From Burkholderia sp. 9120 (GTDB taxonomy: Bacteria > Pseudomonadota > Gammaproteobacteria > Burkholderiales > Burkholderiaceae), in NCBI RefSeq assembly GCF_000745015.1, contig NZ_JQNA01000002.1, positions 4,402,001 through 4,466,000 of the forward strand: 64,000 bases of DNA, given 5' to 3'. Both the position numbers and the translations under genes were made by a program. The notes under the pieces were generated by a model that did not search any database, was not told where the DNA came from, and was given only the letters and a program-made list of their open reading frames with translations. Positions 1 to 8,013 of this stretch are shown one piece after another; the stretch's first letter is position 1, and the number at the start of each line of letters is the position of its first letter.

Positions 1-70
1 CGGGCACGGGCACCTCGGGTGGACGTTGTCGGCGGCAACGGCACAGGCGGTGGCTGCGGCGATTGTGTAG
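1..70 (+). CDS. C-terminal end of a DadA-like FAD-dependent D-amino acid dehydrogenase (partial)
   Basis: Only the last 22 codons and the TAG stop lie in the window, read from base 2. The peptide begins GHGHLGWTLSAATAQAV and ends AAAIV. The GHGxLGWT block is the conserved C-terminal FAD-contacting segment of the DAO/DadA family, which oxidises D-amino acids to 2-oxo acids and passes electrons to the respiratory chain. The family call rests on this short block alone, so the exact substrate is unknown. A strong hairpin follows at 86-122. Confidence 0.6.
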   Translation, partial: GHGHLGWTLSAATAQAVAAAIV

Positions 71-85
71 CCTCCGTTTGCAACG

Positions 86-122
86 CGCCCCTGCTGTGGG
101 ACGTCCCCCTACAGCAGGGGCG
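86..122 (+). terminator. Terminator-like hairpin after the partial dehydrogenase gene
   Basis: A perfect 12-bp inverted repeat (86-97 with 111-122, arm CGCCCCTGCTGT) encloses a 13-base loop and starts 15 bases after the stop codon. It is GC-rich but has no clear T-run afterwards, so it could be a factor-assisted terminator. The remainder up to the next gene at 222 shows no other clear feature. Confidence 0.5.
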
Positions 123-221
123 AACGCCTTTGTGGATGGCGATCACGGCGGCAAAGGCCGAATGCAAAATCCGTCACATCTGCTAGTGTTCTCCCATCCC
201 CGCAATCTCCGTGGAGAACTC

Positions 222-482
222 ATGCCACACCACCGTTCCACGAAACACAGCACGACCAGCCCGCGCCTGACCGACGCTCAGATCGCCGCCGAAGCAACCC
301 GTCGCCTCGCGTGGGATACCGCGGTTCCCGAGCACGCCGTCAAGGTGAAAGTCGCCGCCGGTCGCATCACGCTGCGCGGCGAACTGCAACGCGATCAGCA
401 ACGAATCGCCGCCCTCGAAGACGTCACGCGTCTGTTCGGCGTCACCGGCGTATTGGATCGCACGACCATCAAGCCGAAATAA
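222..482 (+). CDS. Small BON-domain protein
   Basis: The 86-residue product contains a BON domain (about residues 18-82): an amphipathic helix around LTDAQIAAEATRRL, the strand block VKVKVAAGRITLRGEL, then a second helix and a final strand with GVLDRTTIKP. BON domains are thought to bind phospholipid or other envelope components and occur in osmotic-stress proteins such as OsmY. No signal peptide is visible, so this is a short cytoplasmic form. The start at 222 is preferred over an in-frame start at 63 because GGAG lies six bases upstream and the upstream extension is not protein-like. The exact role is unknown. Confidence 0.8.
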   Translation: MPHHRSTKHSTTSPRLTDAQIAAEATRRLAWDTAVPEHAVKVKVAAGRITLRGELQRDQQRIAALEDVTRLFGVTGVLDRTTIKPK

Positions 483-520
483 GAGGCTAGGTCAGCGGAA
501 AAGAAAGCGGCCAGATCAGT

Positions 521-1678
521 TCAATGCGCCTCAGCGCGCAACAGCGTCCGGCAATGCCGCGCGATCTGCTTCTCTTCCTCGGTATGAATCGCCCTCACCT
601 TGCCCGCCGGATCGCCCTCCACGAGTCCCATGAAAGCAAGCCCGTCGCACACGCGCTTGCGAATCCCCGCGCTGTGTTCACCGATCCCACCCGTGAACAC
701 CAGCAGATCGATCCCGCCCAGCAACGCCGCATACGCGCCAATGGTTTTGCGCACCGCCGTAGCGAACGCATCGAGCGCCAGCGCCGCATTGGCATCGCCC
801 GACGCGGCCAGTTTTTCCAGCGCCTGCATATCGCTTTCGCCATCCGTATAACCGGCGAGGCCGCTGTGCCGATTCAATAGCGTCTCCAACGCGGCGGCGT
901 CCAACTTCTCGACCCGCATCAGATACAACAACACGCCGGGATCGAGATCGCCGCTGCGCGTGCCCATCGGCACACCGCCGGTCGGCGTCAACCCCATCGA
1001 CGTATCGACCGACTTACCCTCGCGTAGCGCGCACAGGCTCGACCCGTTGCCGAGATGTGCGAACACCGCGCGAGGAGGCAGCGCGTTGCCGAGCTGCGTG
1101 ACCAGCGACTCATACGACAGCCCGTGAAAACCGTAGCGGATCACCCCCGCCTTTACATACCGCCGTGGCAACGCGAGTTGCGCCGCGCGCGGCGGCAGCG
1201 TTGCATGAAACGCGGTATCGAAGCAGGCGAAATGCGGCGCGTCGCCGAAAATCCGCGCGGCCTCGTCGATCAGTGCGAGCGCCGGCGGAATATGCAGCGG
1301 CGCGAAATGCACGGCGTCCTGCAGACGCTGACGCACCTCGGGCGTGAGCCGCTGATGCTTGCGCAAATGCGGCCCGCCATGCACCACCCGATGCCCGACC
1401 GCCGCGGGCCGCCCATGACCCTGCTGCGCGAGCACCTCGGCGAGCTTGCGCAACGCGTCGGTCTGCGACTCCAGCACCCGCTCCTGCTGCACCAGCACGC
1501 GGCCGTCCGGCGCCTTGATCAGCAGGCCGCCGTCGCCGCGCCCGATGCCTTCCGCACTGCCGGCGAGCAGCAACGCTTCGTCGCCGCTCGCGTAGGTGAA
1601 CAGCCCGAACTTCAGCGACGACGAACCGCTGTTCAGCACCAGAATCGTCGGCGCCGGGGCGCGCTCTTGAGGTTCCAT
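521..1678 (-). CDS. ackA: Acetate kinase
   Basis: The 385-residue protein interconverts acetyl phosphate + ADP and acetate + ATP in the cytoplasm. It carries the family signatures in order: LNSGSSSLKFGLF at the N-terminus, GHRVVHGG (about residue 95), the catalytic-site FDTAFH, RYGFHGLSY (about 180), HLGNGSSL, DTSMGLTPTGGVPMGTRSGD and FTGGIGEHS near the C-terminus. The length is slightly short of the usual 395-405 but no key block is missing. The start has GAGG upstream and lies 12 bases after the phosphoketolase stop, so the two form an operon in which acetyl phosphate made by phosphoketolase is converted to acetate and ATP. Confidence 0.96.
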   Translation of the reverse strand: MEPQERAPAPTILVLNSGSSSLKFGLFTYASGDEALLLAGSAEGIGRGDGGLLIKAPDGRVLVQQERVLESQTDALRKLAEVLAQQGHGRPAAVGHRVVHGGPHLRKHQRLTPEVRQRLQDAVHFAPLHIPPALALIDEAARIFGDAPHFACFDTAFHATLPPRAAQLALPRRYVKAGVIRYGFHGLSYESLVTQLGNALPPRAVFAHLGNGSSLCALREGKSVDTSMGLTPTGGVPMGTRSGDLDPGVLLYLMRVEKLDAAALETLLNRHSGLAGYTDGESDMQALEKLAASGDANAALALDAFATAVRKTIGAYAALLGGIDLLVFTGGIGEHSAGIRKRVCDGLAFMGLVEGDPAGKVRAIHTEEEKQIARHCRTLLRAEAH

Positions 1679-1690
1679 CGCCTGCCTCGC

Positions 1691-4084
1691 TCAGCCTTTC
1701 CAGGTCCAGTTGCGGATCTCTTCCTTGTCGATGCCTTCGGCATGCGCATAAGCAAGATGCTCGATGATCTGGCCGCGCAGCCATTCCTTCGCATGGTCGC
1801 CGACGCCGCGCAACGCCGGCACGCGATCGATCACGTCGATGGCAAGCGAGAAACGGTCCACCTGGTTGATGATCGCCAGTTCGAGCGGCGTATTGATGTT
1901 GCCCTTCTCGTGATAGCCGTGCACGTGCAGATTGTCGTGATTGGTGCGGTTATAGGTCAGCTTGTGCACCAGCGAAGCATACGAATGGAAGTTGAAAATC
2001 ACCGGCTTGCTGGTAGTGAAAAGCGAATCGAAATCGCGGCTCGACAGCCCATGCGGATGCGCATGCTCGGGCATCAGACGGAACAGATCGACCACGTTGA
2101 CGAAGCGGATCTTCAGATCGGCGAAACGCGCCTTCAGGATCTCTACCGCGGCGAGCGCCTCCATGGTCGCGATATCGCCCGCGCAGGCGATCACCACGTC
2201 CGGCTCGACGCCCTGATCGGTCGACGCCCAGTCCCAGATGCCGATGCCTTTGGTGCAATGCGTGACGGCCGCGTCCATGTCGAGATACTGCAGATGCGGC
2301 TGCTTGTCGGCGACGATCACGTTGACGTAATCGCGCGAACGCAGGCAATGATCGGCCACGCTCAGCAGGCAGTTCGCGTCGGGCGGCAGATAAATACGCA
2401 CTACGTCCGGGCTTTTATTCGTGACCACATCGAGAAAGCCGGGGTCCTGATGCGTGAAGCCGTTGTGATCCTGACGCCAGACCAGCGACGTGATCAGCAG
2501 GTTGATCGACGGCACCGGCTGCCGCCAGCCGAGGTCGCGCTTGGCTTTTTCCAGCCACTTGGCGTGCTGGTTGAACATCGAATCGATCACGTGGACGAAC
2601 GCTTCGTAGGTCGCGAACAGGCCGTGACGGCCGGTCAGCACGTAACCTTCGAACCAGCCTTCGAGCGTATGTTCGCTCAGCATTTCCATCACGCGGCCAT
2701 CGGTGGAAAGTTCGCCGCCGTCGGCGTCGCTCGCTTCGGTTTGCGCGAGCCAGGTCTTTTCGGAGGCCTCGTAGATCGCCGTCAGCTTGTTGCTGGCGGT
2801 TTCGTCGGGGCCGAACACGCGGAAGTTCGTCATGTTGTTGCGCATCACGTCGCGCAGGAATGTGCCGAGCACTTCGGTGGGCGACGTGTACGAGGCCGCC
2901 GGTTTTTTCACCGCGACCGCGTAGTCGCGGAACGGCGGCAGGTCGAGCGTCTTGCACAGCAAACCGCCGTTCGCGTGCGGATTGGCGCTGATACGGCGCG
3001 CGCCTTCGGGCGCGAGCTCGCGCAGTTCTTCGACGAGACGCCCCGCTTCGTCGAATAGCGATTCGGGTTCGTAGCTGCGCAGCCAGTGTTCGACCAGCTT
3101 CAGGCTTTTGCTATTCGTGACCGGATCGAGCACCGGCACCTGGTGCGCGCGCCACGAGCCTTCCACTTTATGGCCGTCCACTTCCTTCGGGCCGGTCCAG
3201 CCCTTCGGTGAACGCAGCACGATCATCGGCCAGCGCGGTCGCGTGGCGTCGTTGCGTTCGCGCGCATGCTGCTGGATCGCGCGGATTTCGCCGATGCATT
3301 GTTCGAGCGTCGCGGCCATCTGCTGATGCATCGTGTCGGGGTCGTCGCCTTCGACGAAATACGGCTTGTGGCCGTAGCCGGTCAGCAGTGCTTCGAGCTC
3401 TTCACGCGGAATCCGCGCGAGGATGGTCGGATTGGCGATCTTGTAGCCATTCAGATGCAGCACCGGCAGCACCGCGCCGTCGCGGATCGGGTTGAGGAAT
3501 TTGTTCGAGTGCCACGAGGTGGCGAGCGGGCCGGTCTCGGCTTCGCCGTCGCCGATCATCACGGTGACGATCAGGTCGGGGTTGTCGAACGCCGCGCCAT
3601 AGCCATGCGACAGGCTGTAGCCAAGCTCGCCGCCTTCATGAATCGAGCCAGGCGTTTCGGGCGTGCAGTGCGAACCGATGCCGCCGGGAAACGAGAACTG
3701 CCGGAAGAAGCGGCGCATGCCGGCTTCGTCTTCGCTGCGGTCCGGATAGATCTCCGAGTAGTGTCCTTCGAGGTAGCAATTGGCGAGCGTGGCGGGCGCG
3801 CCGTGACCGGGGCCGGCAATGTAGATCAGATTCAGATCGAGCTTGCGGATCATCCGGTTCAGATGCACCAGCAGGAAGCTTTGTCCCGGATCGGAGCCCC
3901 AATGGCCTAGCAAGCGGTTCTTGATGTGTTCGGGTTTGAGCGGCTCGCGCAACAGCGGGTTGTCGCGCAGGTAGATCATGCCGGCCGACAGGTAATTGCA
4001 GGCCCGCCAGTAGCGGTCCATCTTGCGCAGCGTGTCGGGATCCAGAATCGTCGGCGGGGTCGCACGTGAGGTTGCTTCGGCCAT
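1691..4084 (-). CDS. xfp: Xylulose-5-phosphate/fructose-6-phosphate phosphoketolase
   Basis: The 797-residue, thiamine diphosphate-dependent enzyme cleaves xylulose 5-phosphate or fructose 6-phosphate with phosphate to acetyl phosphate plus glyceraldehyde 3-phosphate or erythrose 4-phosphate. Family blocks are clear: GPGHGAPA and the EGHYSEIYP segment (about 95-115), [19 protein letters not shown] (about 140-165), the ThDP/Mg site around [10 protein letters not shown], and [10 protein letters not shown]. Full-length phosphoketolases are about 790-825 residues. AGGAG stands nine bases before the ATG. It is the first gene of an operon with ackA, giving a carbon-conserving route from pentose/hexose phosphates to acetyl phosphate, ATP and acetate. 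Whether X5P, F6P or both are used in vivo cannot be read from the sequence. Confidence 0.95.
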   Translation of the reverse strand: MAEATSRATPPTILDPDTLRKMDRYWRACNYLSAGMIYLRDNPLLREPLKPEHIKNRLLGHWGSDPGQSFLLVHLNRMIRKLDLNLIYIAGPGHGAPATLANCYLEGHYSEIYPDRSEDEAGMRRFFRQFSFPGGIGSHCTPETPGSIHEGGELGYSLSHGYGAAFDNPDLIVTVMIGDGEAETGPLATSWHSNKFLNPIRDGAVLPVLHLNGYKIANPTILARIPREELEALLTGYGHKPYFVEGDDPDTMHQQMAATLEQCIGEIRAIQQHARERNDATRPRWPMIVLRSPKGWTGPKEVDGHKVEGSWRAHQVPVLDPVTNSKSLKLVEHWLRSYEPESLFDEAGRLVEELRELAPEGARRISANPHANGGLLCKTLDLPPFRDYAVAVKKPAASYTSPTEVLGTFLRDVMRNNMTNFRVFGPDETASNKLTAIYEASEKTWLAQTEASDADGGELSTDGRVMEMLSEHTLEGWFEGYVLTGRHGLFATYEAFVHVIDSMFNQHAKWLEKAKRDLGWRQPVPSINLLITSLVWRQDHNGFTHQDPGFLDVVTNKSPDVVRIYLPPDANCLLSVADHCLRSRDYVNVIVADKQPHLQYLDMDAAVTHCTKGIGIWDWASTDQGVEPDVVIACAGDIATMEALAAVEILKARFADLKIRFVNVVDLFRLMPEHAHPHGLSSRDFDSLFTTSKPVIFNFHSYASLVHKLTYNRTNHDNLHVHGYHEKGNINTPLELAIINQVDRFSLAIDVIDRVPALRGVGDHAKEWLRGQIIEHLAYAHAEGIDKEEIRNWTWKG

Positions 4085-4186
4085 GGCGTCACTCCTCGAA
4101 AAGGACTGTCAGGCAGGTTAGCGGGTGCTGCGGCGATGATGCGTGACATGCGCGGGCTTTTAAAAAAAGCGATGAAACGGCCGGCT

Positions 4187-4202
4187 TGTCATGCGCATGA
4201 CA
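4187..4202. promoter_or_regulatory. 16-bp perfect palindrome upstream of xfp (candidate operator)
   Basis: TGTCATGCGCATGACA is its own reverse complement over all 16 bases. It lies about 103-118 bp upstream of the xfp start, inside the 306-base gap between xfp and the small gene at 4391-4636. A related segment, TGACATGCGC, occurs close by at about 4144-4153. Perfect two-fold symmetry of this length suits a dimeric regulator site. It does not match the FNR consensus closely. No regulator is identified, and nothing else in the gap 4085-4390 could be assigned. Confidence 0.4.
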
Positions 4203-4390
4203 TAACGGAAGCGTCAAAGCAAAGACTCGACGCGCATCGCGTGGCGGGACTTCGTCGACGATTGTCAGGGGTTGTGACCCAGAGTGCGCGTCATGGTTCG
4301 ACGCAATTCGCTCATGCTTTGATATAGATCGCGTTTGCCGCGCTCAAGCGACGGCCGACACGAGCATCGGCCGCGATTGTGAGGTAAAAA

Positions 4391-4636
4391 CTAGTCGGCC
4401 GTGCGCGCCTTTTTGGTCGGCGAACGACCTGCCTCCAGCGCGATCTCCTCCCGTCCCGGCGGACGGTAACGCCATTTACCGGCGCTCGGATCGTTACGGG
4501 CGTCGTCGTGACGTCGTTGCTCGGCACGCGCCTCGTCGGCACGGCTGAGTTCCGCGCGCCGGTCACGCGTGGCGGCAGGCGTATCGGACTGACGCAGCGT
4601 TGACGGCGGCGGTCGTTGCGTGGGTAGTGACGACAT
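4391..4636 (-). CDS. Small hydrophilic hypothetical protein
   Basis: The 81-residue product is rich in Arg, Ala, Asp and Glu, with no membrane segment or signal peptide, and is probably largely unstructured. A GREEIALEAGRSPTKKAR segment near the C-terminus is the most distinctive part. AGGGAG lies about nine bases before the ATG, which supports translation. It precedes xfp in the same orientation but is separated by about 300 bases, so co-transcription is uncertain. The family is not recognised and function is unknown. Confidence 0.5.
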   Translation of the reverse strand: MSSLPTQRPPPSTLRQSDTPAATRDRRAELSRADEARAEQRRHDDARNDPSAGKWRYRPPGREEIALEAGRSPTKKARTAD

Positions 4637-4690
4637 GATGACTCCCTGATCGAGGATAGGCGTGAGACTGCTTGGGAAAGGATTTGCCGG

Positions 4691-4813
4691 TCAGCGCTTC
4701 TTGCCTGTCCAGCGGCGGTCCGGGCGATGCAGAAGATGGATTTGACGCAGGTAGATCGAAGCGCCGAACATCAGCGCCGTGCCGGCCACGATGCCCCAGA
4801 TTGCGGATGTCAT
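4691..4813 (-). CDS. Very small membrane protein (40 residues)
   Basis: Reading leftwards from 4813, ATG is preceded by AAGGAAAATC, a good ribosome binding site. The 40-residue product starts MTSAIWGIVAGTALMFGAS, has one hydrophobic helix of about 16 residues and ends in a strongly basic tail (HRPDRRWTGKKR). This positive-inside arrangement predicts a single-span inner membrane protein with the C-terminus in the cytoplasm. It lies 54 bases upstream of the hydrophilic protein at 4391-4636 on the same strand, so the two may be co-transcribed. No family is recognised and function is unknown. Confidence 0.6.
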   Translation of the reverse strand: MTSAIWGIVAGTALMFGASIYLRQIHLLHRPDRRWTGKKR

Positions 4814-5128
4814 GATTTTCCTTTTGGCCCGCCTGTCACGCAGCGCCTGAGCGCCGGCAACGAAACCGCAGGCAATCGACGGCGCATGTGGCTGACTTTG
4901 AACAAACCCGCATCACTCGTGCCGCGATGCACGGAGTATGCGCCCTAATGAACCACACGTCTGGTCGCCGTTCTATCGCGCGGTGCAGCGGCCGGCCGGT
5001 GCTCATGCGTTAGACTTTAAGCACGGATTAAGCGAACCGGTTTATGCTCGCCGCGCGGTGCGCATCGGCGGAGCGCATCGGACGCGTGTAGCACGCCTTC
5101 CTCTCATCCTTCATTCTCAACGGCCATC
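4814..5128. other. Intergenic region between divergent small membrane protein genes
   Basis: This stretch separates two small genes transcribed away from each other and must hold promoters for both. I found no convincing -35/-10 pair, no hairpin with a T-run and no coding frame with a plausible start. Confidence 0.5.
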
Positions 5129-5254
5129 ATGTCGACACCCAGCCGCTTCAAGGCGCCTCTGATTCTCGTTCTTTCGATCGTGCTGCTGTTCGCGGGCGTC
5201 TCTGTGCTGATCGGTGTGTTCGGGTTGCTGGTCAAGCTGTTCGGGGTGACCTGA
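5129..5254 (+). CDS. Very small hydrophobic membrane protein (41 residues)
   Basis: The frame from the ATG at 5129 to TGA at 5252-5254 encodes 41 residues. A short basic-polar N-terminus (MSTPSRFKAP) is followed by an almost continuous hydrophobic stretch (LILVLSIVLLFAGVSVLIGV) and FGLLVKLFGVT. This predicts one long transmembrane helix with the N-terminus in the cytoplasm. The ribosome binding site is weak, so the call relies on membrane-protein-like composition and on codon use in keeping with the neighbours. Small single-span proteins of this type are common and often unannotated. Function is unknown. Confidence 0.55.
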   Translation: MSTPSRFKAPLILVLSIVLLFAGVSVLIGVFGLLVKLFGVT

Positions 5255-5371
5255 CGCGAGGCCGGACATGCGAGGTGGGCACGGGATCTGCGCGGACTGT
5301 ACGCGGACTGTGTATTCTGAGCGTTCGCGCGGCGCCAGCATGGCGCCCAGGCTCATTGCAAGGAGATTCCA

Positions 5372-5911
5372 TTGACCCACCATCCTGAACCCTCCCCGGC
5401 CGACCCGTCGAAGATCGATCCTGAACTGATCGAACTCGCGCAGCAGGTATTCGATCTCGCACGACGCGGCGACGCCACGATGCTGGCCGCGGTAATCGAA
5501 AAAGGCGCACCGCCGAATCTGCGCAACGACAAGGGCGACAGCCTCGTGATGCTGGCGAGCTACCATGGTCACGCGGATGCGGTGCGCGTGCTGCTCGAAC
5601 GCGGCGCCGATCCGAACCTGCGCAACGACAACGGCCAGACGCCGATCGCGGGCGCGGCGTTCAAGGGCTTCGACGCGGTGATCGAGACGTTGCTCGCGCA
5701 TGGCGCGGATGTGGAAGGCGCGTCGCCCGACGGCCGCACCGCGCTGATGGTTGCCGCAATGTTCAACCGCACTGCGATCATGGAGTTGCTGATTGCGCAC
5801 GGTGCCAACCCCAACGCGCGCGACGCGAACGGCGTGAGCGCGCTGGATGCCGCCGGCCGCATGGGCGCGGGAGACACGCAGGCGCGGTTGAAAGAACTCG
5901 GCGGCGCCTGA
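5372..5911 (+). CDS. Ankyrin-repeat protein
   Basis: The 179-residue protein consists of a short N-terminal helix region and four to five ankyrin repeats covering about residues 25-175. Repeat hallmarks are visible: GDSLVMLASYHGHADAVRVL, GADPNLRNDNGQTPIAGAA, GADVEGASPDGRTALMVAA and GANPNARDANGVSALDAA. Ankyrin stacks mediate protein-protein binding. No signal peptide is present, so it is probably cytoplasmic. The start is TTG with AGGAG seven bases upstream; no in-frame ATG lies near. The neighbours give no functional clue and the partner is unknown. Confidence 0.9.
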   Translation: MTHHPEPSPADPSKIDPELIELAQQVFDLARRGDATMLAAVIEKGAPPNLRNDKGDSLVMLASYHGHADAVRVLLERGADPNLRNDNGQTPIAGAAFKGFDAVIETLLAHGADVEGASPDGRTALMVAAMFNRTAIMELLIAHGANPNARDANGVSALDAAGRMGAGDTQARLKELGGA

Positions 5912-6014
5912 GTTCCGGTTTTCTGTTGAAGCGCTGGAGTGGCGTTGGTCCAAGCGTCATGCCATGCCTTAGTACGGCACGGCATGAAGCGTGGCAGCCA
6001 ACCCAACTCGCAAC

Positions 6015-6048
6015 CGGGAAGGGCTACCGCCCGTATCAGCCCTTCCCG
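6015..6048 (-). terminator. Hairpin at the 3' end of the HAD hydrolase gene
   Basis: An 11-bp perfect inverted repeat (6015-6025 with 6038-6048, arm CGGGAAGGGCT) straddles the stop codon of the HAD gene (6036-6038). The preceding ankyrin gene converges from the left, so this may serve both strands. There is no strong T-run. A second, weaker hairpin (5959-5968 with 6076-equivalent arms at 5976-5985, one mismatch) lies just beyond, between the two genes. Confidence 0.4.
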
Positions 6049-6728
6049 CCCAGCAGCGCATCCAGATCGATCTCCGCCAACTCGCCGATCCGTTCGACGC
6101 TTACATCCGCCGGCGGATTGCTGGAGATTTCCTTCGGATCGAAAGCGTAGTGCCCCTGGCGCGGAAACACCGTGGTCAGCTTCTCGCCCCACGCCTTCTT
6201 CATCGCGGTCAGAATGCGCAGCTTGTCGTCGACCATCACATAGTGGCGCGCCGGGTAGCACTCCATCACCTGATCGAGCATCTGCTCCTTGTGGATGTAG
6301 ATCAGCACGCGCCCTTCGACCTCGTCCCATAGACCCGAACGGGCAATCTTGCGCGGCTGGAACACCACGTCGCCATCGGACAGAATCACCGTAGGCCCGC
6401 GTTGCGCGACGTGCCGCAACGCATCCAGCGCGCCCGGATAGAGCCGGTTCGCGAACGGATACTCGATCAGAAACGACGCCATCAGCAACAGGCGCGTGTC
6501 GCGCGGATGTTCGAGCCGGTAGCGCTGCAACGCGCCAAGATAGTCGGCGTAACCCAGTTCCGAACGCAACTGCTCGAAAATCTCCCAATAGCGTGCGCTG
6601 TTTTCCGCACCGAACGACTTCATCATGTGCGCGCGCAAATCCGCCAGCACATGATCGTTGTCCAGCAAGGTGTTGTCGCAGTCGAACAGAAACACGACGT
6701 CGTGCGGCGTGGAGGGGGTGGCTGACAT
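6036..6728 (-). CDS. HAD-family hydrolase
   Basis: The 230-residue protein has haloacid dehalogenase-fold motifs: motif I FLFDCDNTLLDND (about residues 13-25, nucleophile in DCDNT), a helical cap, motif II ILSDGD (about 125) and motif IV VMVDDK (about 175). Such enzymes usually hydrolyse phosphate monoesters of small metabolites. The start is at 6728, where GGAG precedes the ATG. It follows 6-phosphogluconate dehydrogenase by 14 bases on the same strand, so the two are probably co-transcribed. A sugar phosphate substrate is a reasonable but unproven guess. Confidence 0.85.
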   Translation of the reverse strand: MSATPSTPHDVVFLFDCDNTLLDNDHVLADLRAHMMKSFGAENSARYWEIFEQLRSELGYADYLGALQRYRLEHPRDTRLLLMASFLIEYPFANRLYPGALDALRHVAQRGPTVILSDGDVVFQPRKIARSGLWDEVEGRVLIYIHKEQMLDQVMECYPARHYVMVDDKLRILTAMKKAWGEKLTTVFPRQGHYAFDPKEISSNPPADVSVERIGELAEIDLDALLGGKG

Positions 6729-6742
6729 TGCTGCTCCGTTGA

Positions 6743-7780
6743 TTAACTCTTCTGCCCGTCGGGCGGCGTAGCGGCTTTCTCGACGTGGCCGCCGAAGTCG
6801 TTGCGCATGGCCGACAACACCCGGTTCGAGAAGTCCGCTTCGCCGCGCGAACTGAAGCGCGCGAACAGCGCCGCGCTCAGCACCGGCGTAGGCACGCCTT
6901 CGTCGATGGCGGCCGCGACCGTCCAGCGCCCTTCGCCCGAATCCGATACGCGGCCCGCGTAGTTCTTCAGCTCGGCATCGTTGACCAGCGACCCCGCGAT
7001 CAGATCGAGCAGCCACGAGCCGATCACGCTGCCGCGACGCCAGACCTCGGTGACCTCGGCGAGATTCAGATCGTATTGATACAACTCGGGACGGCGCAGC
7101 GGCGTGGTTTCAGCGTCGACTTCACGCGCGTGTTTGCCGGCGTCGGCGTGATGCAGGATATTCAGCCCCTCGGCGTACGCGGCCATGATCCCGTACTCGA
7201 TGCCGTTGTGAACCATCTTCACGAAGTGCCCCGCGCCCTGCGGCCCGCAATGCAGAAAGCCCTGATCCGCCGTGCTGGCGCTGGCCGTGCGGCCCGGCGT
7301 GGGCGTCGCCGCCCCCGCGCCCGGCGCGAGCGCCGCGAAGATCGGTTCGAGGTGTTTCACCACCTCCGGCTCGCCGCCGATCATCAGACAGTAGCCGCGT
7401 TCGCGACCCGCCACGCCGCCGCTCGTGCCGACGTCCACGTAGTGCAGCTTGCGTGCGCCCAGTTCGTTACCGCGACGAATGTCGTCGTGGTAATAGGAGT
7501 TGCCGCCGTCGATCACGATGTCGCCCGGTTCCAGCAGCGGCACCAGCTTGTCGAGCGTGGCGTCGACCACGGCGGCCGGCACCATCAGCCAGATGGCGCG
7601 CGGTTTCTCCAGTTGCGCGACGAGGTCTTCGAGCGAGGTGACGCCCGCCACGCCGTCCTGTTTCAGTTTGTCCACCGCCGCTGCCTGCACGTCGTAGGCA
7701 ATGCAGTGCTGACCGCCTTTCGTGAGGCGTCGCACCATGTCGGCGCCCATGCGTCCCAATCCAATCATGCCTAGCTGCAT
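6743..7780 (-). CDS. gnd: 6-phosphogluconate dehydrogenase, decarboxylating, short form
   Basis: The 345-residue enzyme oxidatively decarboxylates 6-phosphogluconate to ribulose 5-phosphate. The N-terminal Rossmann motif GLGRMGADMVRRL, the substrate block DVGTSGGVAGRERGYCLMIGG (about 118-138) and GHFVKMVHNGIEYGIM (about 185-200) with the catalytic Lys and Asn identify the family. The length fits the short GntZ/YqeC-like class rather than the 470-residue Gnd. A Pro/Ala/Thr-rich insertion of about 20 residues (around 155-178) is unusual for the family. GGAG lies before the ATG. A 233-base gap to the upstream transporter gene probably holds the promoter, with the HAD gene downstream in the same unit. 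Confidence 0.92.
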   Translation of the reverse strand: MQLGMIGLGRMGADMVRRLTKGGQHCIAYDVQAAAVDKLKQDGVAGVTSLEDLVAQLEKPRAIWLMVPAAVVDATLDKLVPLLEPGDIVIDGGNSYYHDDIRRGNELGARKLHYVDVGTSGGVAGRERGYCLMIGGEPEVVKHLEPIFAALAPGAGAATPTPGRTASASTADQGFLHCGPQGAGHFVKMVHNGIEYGIMAAYAEGLNILHHADAGKHAREVDAETTPLRRPELYQYDLNLAEVTEVWRRGSVIGSWLLDLIAGSLVNDAELKNYAGRVSDSGEGRWTVAAAIDEGVPTPVLSAALFARFSSRGEADFSNRVLSAMRNDFGGHVEKAATPPDGQKS

Positions 7781-8013
7781 ATCTCGCTCCGGAAAGTGCG
7801 TCGTTGCGTTGCTCGCCCTGGTTCGTTTTGCTGTGCATCACCGCGCGCGCCAAAAGACGATACGCCTCTTTGCAGAGGTTTTGCACGGCGTAAAGTTCCG
7901 CGTGAATGGAATTGGTTTGGTGTGCCGCCCGTGTGGGTTTCGATTCGGCTGACGGTCGTCTTACAGGTGGGTCTTTTTACGCGGCTGTTGCGTGTGGGTT
8001 TTGCACGTTGCGC

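Noticed and set aside
1055..3058. A 667-codon open frame opposite xfp and ackA on the plus strand
   Set aside because: It is the antisense shadow of two clear genes; the product is Arg/His-rich without any domain, as expected from GC-rich DNA.
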